NCBI GenBank assembly: GCA_937915285.1
Contig: CALDNG010000091.1
Location: 1-6,399, forward strand
Length of the DNA stretch: 6,399 nt
Origin: an uncultured Desulfomonile sp.
GTDB taxonomy: Bacteria; Desulfobacterota; Desulfomonilia; Desulfomonilales; Desulfomonilaceae
Direction of reading: 5' to 3'
The position numbers and the translations under genes are program-made. Positions 1 to 6,364 of this stretch are shown piece after piece. The notes beneath the pieces were generated by a model. That model was not told the DNA's origin and ran no database searches. It saw only the letters and a program-made list of their open reading frames with translations. Every line of letters starts with the position of its first letter. Positions within the stretch are counted from its first letter, which is position 1.

Positions 1-1
1 C

Positions 2-1408
2 GAGGAAAAGATCAGACAGTTAGGACTTACCCGGGATCAGGTTGAAGAAATCAAGAACAACGAGAAGCCCATGATTAATATTACCCTCCGGGCGCCGATC
101 AACGGGATAGTCACCAGAAAGAACGCTGTCCTCGGCCAGTTCGTGCGTGAGGGCCAGGAGATGTTCATCATCAACGACCTTTCCCGCGTATGGGTAAAGC
201 TAGACGCTTACGAGACTGACATTCCCTGGATCAGATACGGCCAGGAAGTCAATTTCAAGGCATCCGCCGTCCCAGGAAAGGTTTTTAAGGGTAAGGTCCT
301 TTTCATAGACCCGGTTCTCGACACAAAAACCAGGTCCGTCAAGGTGAGAGTAGAAGCGGATAACCCCGACTTCCTCCTCAAACCCGGTATGTTCGTGAAC
401 GCCCAGTTAGAAGCTGAACTCGACAATGAGGTTCGGGTCATCAAATCCGAATGGTCCGGAAAATACATCTGCCCCATCCATCCACGGGATACCGCCAGCG
501 ACACACCGGGAAACTGCCCGGAAAGCAACATGCCAATGCGACCGGCTTCTGCATTCGGTTACTCGGATAACCCGAACCCCACTCCCCCACTGCTCGTTCC
601 CGCTACCGCTCCGTTAATTACCGGGAAAAGGGCCATTGTCTTTGTGGAAAGAAAAGACACCGCATCCCCAACTTACGATTTGCGCGAAGTCTCACTAGGA
701 CCGCGCGCAGGATCCAGTTACATTGTTCTCTCCGGGTTATCCGAAGGTGAGCGGGTTGTGACCAATGGTGCGTTCAAGCTCGACAGCGCCATGCAAATCA
801 GCGCCAAACAGAGCATGATGAGTGAGACCGGGCACACCAAAGAGCCACAAATCCCTGTTAAAGCTGAAGAAGAACTTATAGAGCGCATAAAAGTAGGGGA
901 TCAGTTCAGAAAGGATCTCAATGTCGTCATAGGCAACTACATCAGATTCAAAGACGCACTGGTAGATGAAAAAACTGATGACGCTGTTCAGGAGTCCAGA
1001 CTGCTACTTGAGTCACTCGATCATATTTCTTTCGAAAAGGAATCCCAACAGGCGAAGGATTATTTTCGAAAGTATTCTTCAGAAATTTCAAAATCCCTGG
1101 CGAAAATCGATTCTACAACGGGAATCGCTGAAATCAGGAGGAGTTTCGAGACAACATCCGAGTCCCTTTCACGCATAGTGATGTCTTTCGGTCATTCTCT
1201 AGACTCGGATCTGAAACTGTATCACTGCCCCATGGCGTTTGATGGCGCTGGAGCTTACTGGCTGGAATCATCGGCTGAGAAGAGCAACCCATATTTTGGC
1301 CGGAAACCTCACAAGGGTCAGGATATGCTCAAATGCGGCGAGCTTCAGGAGACCATCGCTTCATCGGTCCCTACGGGGCCTGTCCCTGACGCAGGGGTGC
1401 AACAATGA
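2..1408 (+). CDS. cusB: CusB-type RND efflux periplasmic adaptor, 5'-truncated, with HMBD and C-terminal DUF3347-like domain
   Basis: Membrane-fusion (periplasmic adaptor) subunit of a heavy-metal RND efflux pump, linking the inner-membrane permease to an outer-membrane channel. The frame is open to the window edge, so the N-terminus (signal peptide, first half of the lipoyl and hairpin domains) is missing; 468 residues are visible. Counting from base 2: residues 1-20 end the alpha-hairpin; about 27-60 are the second lipoyl half (ITLRAPINGIV, then VREGQEMFIINDLSRVWV); 61-140 are the beta-barrel. About 155-180 form a heavy-metal-binding module (CPIHP at C157, GNCPESNM at C172). About 195-265 form the membrane-proximal domain (ITGKRAIVFVE, LSEGERVVTNGAF). 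About 300-455 resemble DUF3347, with C409-P-M, AYWLES, NPYFG and MLKC (C445). The stop overlaps the permease start, which indicates co-translation. Family is secure. Cu/Ag specificity is inferred from the Met/Cys modules and the neighbours; a broader divalent-metal role is less likely. Confidence 0.93.
   Translation, partial: EEKIRQLGLTRDQVEEIKNNEKPMINITLRAPINGIVTRKNAVLGQFVREGQEMFIINDLSRVWVKLDAYETDIPWIRYGQEVNFKASAVPGKVFKGKVLFIDPVLDTKTRSVKVRVEADNPDFLLKPGMFVNAQLEAELDNEVRVIKSEWSGKYICPIHPRDTASDTPGNCPESNMPMRPASAFGYSDNPNPTPPLLVPATAPLITGKRAIVFVERKDTASPTYDLREVSLGPRAGSSYIVLSGLSEGERVVTNGAFKLDSAMQISAKQSMMSETGHTKEPQIPVKAEEELIERIKVGDQFRKDLNVVIGNYIRFKDALVDEKTDDAVQESRLLLESLDHISFEKESQQAKDYFRKYSSEISKSLAKIDSTTGIAEIRRSFETTSESLSRIVMSFGHSLDSDLKLYHCPMAFDGAGAYWLESSAEKSNPYFGRKPHKGQDMLKCGELQETIASSVPTGPVPDAGVQQ
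1393..1397 (+). promoter_or_regulatory. Ribosome binding site of cusA within the cusB 3' end
   Basis: AGGGG lies seven bases before the ATG at 1405, and that ATG overlaps the cusB stop as ATGA. The arrangement fixes the cusA start and suggests translational coupling, keeping adaptor and permease in proportion. Confidence 0.7.
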
Positions 1409-4400
1409 AAGCGCAGTATGATCCCCTCGAGAAGCGTCCTGTTTCCGCTCCCACAACCCTGTCGCGGCTGACAAGGTTCTGGATACAGAACAAACTGCCG
1501 GCCTTCATCCTGCTGGCTCTGGTGATCTCTTACGGGATCGTTGTGGCGCCATTCGACTGGGAGATCGGCTGGGCGCCAAGGAACCCCGTTCCTGTGGATG
1601 CAATTCCAGACATTGGTGAAAACCAGCAAATAGTATTCACCACGTGGGAGGGCCGTTCACCCAAGGACATAGAGAATCAGATAACCTACCCCCTCACAGT
1701 TTCCCTGCTGGGCATTCCAGGTGTAAAGGTCGTGCGCAGCAATTCCTTTTTCGGCTTCTCCACCATTTATGTAATCTTTAACGAGAACGTCGAGTTTTAC
1801 TGGTCGCGTTCGAGGATACTCGAGAAACTCAACTCATTGCCGGCGGGTTTGTTACCGGAGGGGGTTCAGCCGACTCTTGGTCCCGACGCTACAGCCCTGG
1901 GGCAGGTTTTCCTTTACACAGTCGAAGGCGAAGGCTTCGGGCTCGATGAACTCAGAACTATACAGGATTACTACATCAGGTATTCGCTGCAATCCTCAGG
2001 TGGTGTCAGTGAAGTGGCCTCCATTGGCGGTTACGTCCGGGAGTATCAGGTAGATGTGAATCCTGACGCCATGAGGGCGCACAACATTACTCTTCCTGAA
2101 GTCTACAACGCTGTGAAGATGTCAAATATCGACATCGGAGCGGGCGTGCTCGAGTTGAACCGTGTCGAATACACGATCCGGGGGCTTGGATTCGTCAAGT
2201 CTGTCGAGGACATCGAGAACAGCGTGGTGAAGGTCAATAACAACGTCCCGTTATTCATCAAGGATATAGGGTCTGTAACCCTTGGGCCTGCGGCTAGGCG
2301 CGGCGCCCTGGACAAGGAAGGCGCCGAGGTGGTTGGCGGCGTCGTGGTAGTAAGGTTCGGGGAGAATCCTCTCCAGGTGATAAAGAACGTCAGAAACAGG
2401 ATTGCGGAAATAGCGCCTGGACTCCCAACCCGCAAGCTTGATGACGGATCTGTTTCGCAAGTCAGGATTGTGCCTTTTTATGACCGCACCGAGTTGATAC
2501 ATGAGACCCTCGACACTCTGAACAAATCCCTGGTCGAGGAAATTTTCGTCACCATCATAGTAGTGATTGTGATGATGAATCACCTTGTGGGATCACTTCT
2601 GATTTCCTCCGTTTTGCCACTAGCTGTCCTGCTGACCTTCATCGTAATGAAACTAGTTGGAATCGATGCCAACATCATGGCGCTTTCTGGCATTGCCATT
2701 GCCATTGGCGTCATGGTCGATATGGGAATAATCCTTTGCGAAAACATCCTGAGACGACTGGAAGAAGATAAAGGTTCGAGTAACTTGCTCGACATCATTC
2801 ATCAGTCCACCATGGAGGTCGGTGGCGCCGTAATTACCTCGTCACTCACCACCATCATATCGTTTTTACCTGTTTTCACTCTGACAGGCCCAGAAGGAAA
2901 ACTGTTCAAGCCTGTTGCTTTTACCAAGACTTTTGCGGTAGCCGGATCACTGTTTCTGGCTCTGACCCTCATTCCTCCCTTAGCTCATCTGGTTTTCAGA
3001 AAACGAACGTTCAAGGTCCCCACAAAGATGTTGATCAATGCCGCCTTGATCCTGGTGGGTATATGGCTGGAGCTGGCCTTTTCATACAGGGTAGGGATAC
3101 TGCTCATCCTTGTTGGGGGAATAAAAGCGGCAAGCCTGTTTCTGGCAGATTCAATCCAGCAAAAGGTCCCGACGGTTCTCAACCTTATCGTTCTCGGATT
3201 TGTGACCGTGCTGCTGACGGAGCATTGGCTTCCATTAGGCCCGGATCTTGGTTTCCTAAGGAACCTTGTCTTTGCTGCAGGGATAATTTTTGGACTGCTC
3301 CTCATAAGGCGCGTGCTCACACACTTCTATGCGCCTATACTCGGCTGGAGTCTTGATCACAAGGGAAAATTTCTCTCCATTCCGGTTTGCATCGTCGTGC
3401 TCGGGCTCGTCATATGGCTGGGTTTCGATCGAGTGTTCGGATTCCTTCCATCGGCCTATGACTCGCTTTTTGTGTCGGGCCGCAGCCAGAAGACCGACGC
3501 TGTGGCAGGGGACTCCACAGTGATTAGCCCGATAAGGCAGACCCGTGTATGGTCATACCTGGCGCACAAGTTTCCCGGACTTGGCAAGGAATTCATGCCG
3601 GACCTGGATGAGGGATCATTCCTTTTCATGCCTACCACCATGCCGCACGCATCCATTGCCGAAGCGCTGGATGTCATCCAGAAACAGGATATGGCCATTC
3701 GTTCCATCCCTGAGGTGACATCGGTTGTCGGCAAGATAGGCAGGGCTGAGAGCGCTCTGGACCCGGCTCCCATTTCCATGGTTGAGACCATAATTAACTA
3801 CGCGCCGGAATACAAAATTGATGAAGCGACCGGGAAGCGGGTTCTGGACCCTGAGACAGGCAAGCCGATACGTAACTGGCGTCCACACATAAAATCCTCT
3901 ACCGACATCTGGAAGGAAATAACCGAGGCTGCTCGACTTCCAGGTGTTACATCGGCCCCAAAGTTGCAGCCCATAGCAGCCCGTATTGTCATGCTGCAGA
4001 GCGGGATGCGCGCCGCCATGGGGGTAAAGATCAAGGGTCAGAACATCGATAATGTCGAGCAGGTAGGGCTTGAAATCGAGCGTTTTCTGAAGGAAGTCCC
4101 ATCTATAGACCCATCCACGGTAATAGCTGATCGACTCGTTGGGAACCCCTACCTCGAATTCGATATAGACAGGCGAGAGATAGCGAGACTGGGCCTACCC
4201 ATTCAGGATGTGCAAAATCTAATAGAGATCGCGGTTGGAGGAAAAGCCATAACCACCACTGTGGAGGGCCGCGAGAGATATCCCGTGCGGGTCCGTTACC
4301 AGAGGGAACTACGGGATTCCATAGAGGCGCTCGAAAAGATTCTCATAACCAACCCCGACGGAACCCAGGTGCCAATTGGTTCAGTAGCAACACTGAAATA

Positions 4401-5202
4401 TTCGCGTGGCCCGATGAGTATAAAATCCGAAGACACGTTCCTGACCGGTTACGTATTGTTCGACAAACGCCCGGGACATGCGGAAGTGGATGTCGTCACC
4501 GCGGCGCAGAATTACCTTCAGAGCAAAATTGCCTCTGGCGCCCTGAAACTGCCGGCAGGCACATCATTCTCCTTCGCCGGCTCCTATGAAAATCAGGTCA
4601 GGTCTGAAAAGACCCTCAGGATAGTAATCCCCATGGCCCTGATGATCATTTTCCTCGTCCTGTATTTCCAGTTCCATTCAGTACCAACGTCACTCAATGT
4701 TTTCTCCGGGATATTTGTTGCCTGGTCCGGAGGGTTCATCATGCTGTGGCTTTATGCCCAGCCATGGTTCATGGACTTCAGCCTTTTTGGAGTAAACATG
4801 AGGGATGTCTTTCAGATTAGGCCGTATAACCTGAGTGTGGCTGTATGGGTCGGATTTTTGGCCCTGTTTGGGGTGGCTACCAACGATGGAGTCATTTATT
4901 CGACCTATCTGGATCAGGTATTCAGGAATAACAGCTTTAACTCCGTAGAGCGGATCAGGCAGGCAGTGGTTGAGGCCGGTAGCAGACGCGTCAGACCGGC
5001 GCTCATGACTACGGCTACTACAATTCTGGCCCTCATCCCGGTGCTCACATCTCAGGGGAAGGGCTCCGACGTCATGGCCCCAATGGCGATACCATGTTTC
5101 GGCGGCATGGCCATAGACCTCATAACAATATTCGTAGTCCCTAACATCTACTGTTGGGGACAGGAACTTAAATTCAGAACTTCCGGTTTTGTTCACGACT
5201 GA
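1405..5202 (+). CDS. cusA: CusA/CzcA-type heavy-metal efflux RND permease, enlarged variant
   Basis: Inner-membrane proton-driven pump subunit, a trimer in known relatives, exporting Cu(I)/Ag(I) with CusB and an outer-membrane channel. TM1 is about 31-50, followed by the HME-RND signature PVDAIPDIGENQ and ENQITYPLTVSLLGIPGV. Then come the porter domain (LGPDATALGQVF, EVVGGVVVVRFG), TM2-TM6 at about 378-530 and TM7 at about 656-674. The second porter half starts at KEFMPDLDEG (ends near 734), and TM8-TM12 lie at about 1073-1250. TM4 keeps the proton-relay Asp (GVMVD, D439). Length is 1265 residues against about 1047 in E. coli CusA. The excess is a hydrophobic insert at about 537-640, a linker at about 683-725, about 20 residues near 803-825 and an extra loop between TM9 and TM10 (about 1118-1141). 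TM10 reads GVATNDGV (N1160, D1161) and TM11 begins RVRPALMT (A1199 where E. coli CusA has Lys). Conserved cleft methionines include M792 (MVET) and M863 (IVMLQSG). Family is certain; the exact metal is inferred. Confidence 0.95.
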   Translation: MKAQYDPLEKRPVSAPTTLSRLTRFWIQNKLPAFILLALVISYGIVVAPFDWEIGWAPRNPVPVDAIPDIGENQQIVFTTWEGRSPKDIENQITYPLTVSLLGIPGVKVVRSNSFFGFSTIYVIFNENVEFYWSRSRILEKLNSLPAGLLPEGVQPTLGPDATALGQVFLYTVEGEGFGLDELRTIQDYYIRYSLQSSGGVSEVASIGGYVREYQVDVNPDAMRAHNITLPEVYNAVKMSNIDIGAGVLELNRVEYTIRGLGFVKSVEDIENSVVKVNNNVPLFIKDIGSVTLGPAARRGALDKEGAEVVGGVVVVRFGENPLQVIKNVRNRIAEIAPGLPTRKLDDGSVSQVRIVPFYDRTELIHETLDTLNKSLVEEIFVTIIVVIVMMNHLVGSLLISSVLPLAVLLTFIVMKLVGIDANIMALSGIAIAIGVMVDMGIILCENILRRLEEDKGSSNLLDIIHQSTMEVGGAVITSSLTTIISFLPVFTLTGPEGKLFKPVAFTKTFAVAGSLFLALTLIPPLAHLVFRKRTFKVPTKMLINAALILVGIWLELAFSYRVGILLILVGGIKAASLFLADSIQQKVPTVLNLIVLGFVTVLLTEHWLPLGPDLGFLRNLVFAAGIIFGLLLIRRVLTHFYAPILGWSLDHKGKFLSIPVCIVVLGLVIWLGFDRVFGFLPSAYDSLFVSGRSQKTDAVAGDSTVISPIRQTRVWSYLAHKFPGLGKEFMPDLDEGSFLFMPTTMPHASIAEALDVIQKQDMAIRSIPEVTSVVGKIGRAESALDPAPISMVETIINYAPEYKIDEATGKRVLDPETGKPIRNWRPHIKSSTDIWKEITEAARLPGVTSAPKLQPIAARIVMLQSGMRAAMGVKIKGQNIDNVEQVGLEIERFLKEVPSIDPSTVIADRLVGNPYLEFDIDRREIARLGLPIQDVQNLIEIAVGGKAITTTVEGRERYPVRVRYQRELRDSIEALEKILITNPDGTQVPIGSVATLKYSRGPMSIKSEDTFLTGYVLFDKRPGHAEVDVVTAAQNYLQSKIASGALKLPAGTSFSFAGSYENQVRSEKTLRIVIPMALMIIFLVLYFQFHSVPTSLNVFSGIFVAWSGGFIMLWLYAQPWFMDFSLFGVNMRDVFQIRPYNLSVAVWVGFLALFGVATNDGVIYSTYLDQVFRNNSFNSVERIRQAVVEAGSRRVRPALMTTATTILALIPVLTSQGKGSDVMAPMAIPCFGGMAIDLITIFVVPNIYCWGQELKFRTSGFVHD

Positions 5203-5213
5203 AACAATCAGAA

Positions 5214-5220
5214 AGGAAGG
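5214..5220 (+). promoter_or_regulatory. Strong Shine-Dalgarno for the NosL-like gene
   Basis: AGGAAGG sits five bases before the ATG at 5226, in the 23-base gap after the cusA stop. It supports the chosen start and efficient translation from the same transcript as cusBA. No promoter fits in so short a gap, although one inside cusA cannot be excluded. Confidence 0.75.
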
Positions 5221-5225
5221 ACAAC

Positions 5226-5792
5226 ATGAGATCTACTGCGAAAAGACTTTTTCTCGTAATCACGATGGCTCTTTTTTCGGGTCTATGGATTGCAGGACCG
5301 GCGCAATCATCCCAAACGATCGAGCTTCCTGACGGCTCAAAGATAGACCTCTCAATCCCCTGCCCTGTCTGTGAAATGAAGATTACGCCTGGACCGAACA
5401 GTCCGGCAGCTATCGTCTTCAGTGATGGGACTGTAGTGGGGTTTGACGCAAATTCAGATTTCTTCAAATACCTGCTGGACCCGGAGAAATACAAACATTC
5501 ATCCAAAACAATAAAATCCATTTTCGTGAAGGCTGCTGACACCAAAAACTTTGTTGACGCCAAACAGGCCTTCTTCGTAGTGGTGTCGGGATCATCCGGA
5601 GAAATGGGTTTTGAAGTCACTGCTTTTTCGGGCAAACCGGAGGCGGAGAAGCATCTTCAGGCTTCACAGGGCGCCAGGCTGTTTGCTTTTTCGGAAATCA
5701 CTCTTGCTGAACTACAGCCGAAAAAGAAACTTTTGAAGATGAAGGAATCAAGCCAGCCGTCCAAACCCGCAGGGTCGCATGGCGGACACTGA
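5226..5792 (+). CDS. NosL-like periplasmic copper-binding protein (188 aa)
   Basis: Member of the NosL family. NosL is best known as the copper chaperone that helps build the CuZ centre of nitrous oxide reductase, but family members also occur away from nos genes. An N-terminal signal sequence is visible (K7-R8, then a hydrophobic stretch from about 9 to 24, with likely cleavage after GPA or AQS near 26-28). The mature part has CPVCEM (C46, C49, M51), the candidate Cu(I) site, then a beta-rich core (AAIVFSDGTVVGFD, DFFKYLLDPEKY). GEMGFE (M127) and a terminal RLFAFSEIT match the family pattern. Typical NosL proteins are lipoproteins; no lipobox Cys is present here, so the product should be soluble. 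The 165-188 tail is basic, then Gly/His-rich (SHGGH). It lies 23 bases after cusA, so it is probably part of the efflux operon. A role in handing copper to the pump is inference. No nos gene is visible. Confidence 0.85.
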   Translation: MRSTAKRLFLVITMALFSGLWIAGPAQSSQTIELPDGSKIDLSIPCPVCEMKITPGPNSPAAIVFSDGTVVGFDANSDFFKYLLDPEKYKHSSKTIKSIFVKAADTKNFVDAKQAFFVVVSGSSGEMGFEVTAFSGKPEAEKHLQASQGARLFAFSEITLAELQPKKKLLKMKESSQPSKPAGSHGGH

Positions 5793-5818
5793 TTCCAGGC
5801 CCTAAAGCTTTCCGATAC

Positions 5819-5832
5819 AACATGGACATGTT
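5819..5832. repeat. Short inverted repeat, possible operator
   Basis: AACATG and CATGTT are six-base perfect arms separated by GA. The two-base centre is too short for a stable RNA hairpin loop, so a DNA-binding dimer site is the more natural reading. It lies 27 bases after the NosL-like gene and upstream of the sensor gene. A six-base dyad can arise by chance, so this is only a candidate. Confidence 0.25.
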
Positions 5833-5905
5833 TAGCCGCATGACTTGCGCACAACTCTGTAATAGGTTAAATATTGTTCAAAATAATTACGCCTTTTTTG
5901 TTGGT

Positions 5906-5936
5906 GCGGTTTGATCCGCCCATTAAATCGGCGGGG
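5906..5936 (+). promoter_or_regulatory. Two mutually exclusive hairpins and weak ribosome binding site before the sensor gene
   Basis: CCGC(C) at 5916-5920 can pair upstream with GCGG at 5906-5909 (6-base loop). It can instead pair downstream with GGCGG at 5930-5934 (9-base loop). The second pairing covers part of the GGGG at 5933-5936, the only Shine-Dalgarno-like sequence, five bases before the ATG at 5942. Alternative pairing could tune translation, but the stems are only four to five pairs. Confidence 0.3.
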
Positions 5937-5941
5937 CGAAT

Positions 5942-6364
5942 ATGATTTTTTCCTTACAAAAACGCTTTCTGGTTTTCGTGCTTCTGCCTGTGACCATAGT
6001 GGTGGCATGCTTTGGTGTAGCCGGGTTTATTTACACCCGCGGATATCTTCTTGAGCAGTGGCTGGTTTCCGCTCAATTGCAACTCGAGCGTGCCGCCCAC
6101 GAAATCAATATGAACCTGGAGCAGAAACTCGAATTGATAGGTCTTATCTCGAAAGCTGATTATGCCCCCAACCCCGATATAACCCAGGCGTTCCTGATTC
6201 AACAGTTACTTGAGAAACAGGGTGTCAGATTCGTCGATATAGTAACCAATGAAACAAAGGATTCCTCTGAGACCAAAAAAGCGCTGGCGGCCGAGGACTT
6301 TGGTATGGTCTCCGTGGCGGGCCTCTATACAATGGAAGCCTGCGGCGACGCCGGAGTGTGCGCC
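5942..6364 (+). CDS. Membrane-anchored sensor protein, N-terminal part (probable sensor histidine kinase), 3'-truncated
   Basis: The ATG at 5942 opens a frame with 141 genomic codons and no stop. It starts MIFSLQKRF, followed by a transmembrane helix at about 9-32 (LVFVLLPVTIVVACFGVAGF). A periplasmic helix follows (LLEQWLVSAQLQLERAAHEINMNLEQKLELI, about 36-66), then a region resembling the start of a Cache-like sensor domain (FLIQQLLEKQGVRFVDIV). This layout is typical of sensor histidine kinases, but also of chemoreceptors and diguanylate cyclases; the catalytic part is missing, so the class is not proven. Two cysteines (C134, C140) and M121/M131 lie just before the break. Position after a metal-efflux operon makes metal sensing possible but unproven. 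The frame continues in register into the adapter, so the apparent last 11 residues (RSEERRVGKEC) are artefact. Confidence 0.75.

Larger units (their letters stand above)
5793..5941 (+). other. Intergenic region between the efflux operon and the sensor gene
   Basis: 149 bases with no convincing gene. It holds an AACATG-GA-CATGTT dyad and two overlapping short hairpins just before the next start. A T6 run at 5894-5899 has only AT-rich sequence before it, so no clear Rho-independent terminator is seen. A weak sigma70-like pair (TTGCGC at 5845-5850, TTAAAT at 5867-5872, spacer 16) is possible but poor. The larger gap suggests that the sensor gene has its own promoter. Confidence 0.5.

Noticed and set aside
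2..70. Adaptor gene starting at the ATG at 71
   Set aside because: The frame is open to the window edge and upstream codons (EEKIRQLGLTRDQVEEI) fit the end of the CusB hairpin. A start at 71 would cut the lipoyl domain in half.
4690..5196. 168-codon open frame on the minus strand
   Set aside because: It lies fully inside the cusA TM8-TM12 coding region, which is clearly conserved on the plus strand, and its product shows no recognisable domain.
5174..5635. 153-codon open frame on the minus strand
   Set aside because: It is antisense to the NosL-like gene, whose plus-strand product matches a known family and has a good ribosome binding site.
5845..5872. Sigma70 promoter TTGCGC-16-TTAAAT for the sensor gene
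   Set aside because: Both boxes match the consensus poorly, and similar matches are common by chance in AT-rich gaps; noted only as a weak possibility.
5881..5900. Rho-independent terminator ending in T6 at 5894-5899
   Set aside because: The bases before the T run form only weak AT-rich pairings and no GC-rich stem, so the T run alone is not enough.
5903..5916. Sigma54 promoter (TGGTGCGGTTTGAT)
   Set aside because: The GG and GC elements do not have the required spacing, and the match to the -12 element is poor.
5954..6202. 82-codon open frame on the minus strand
   Set aside because: It is antisense to the sensor gene start, where the plus strand gives a transmembrane helix and a typical sensor helix.
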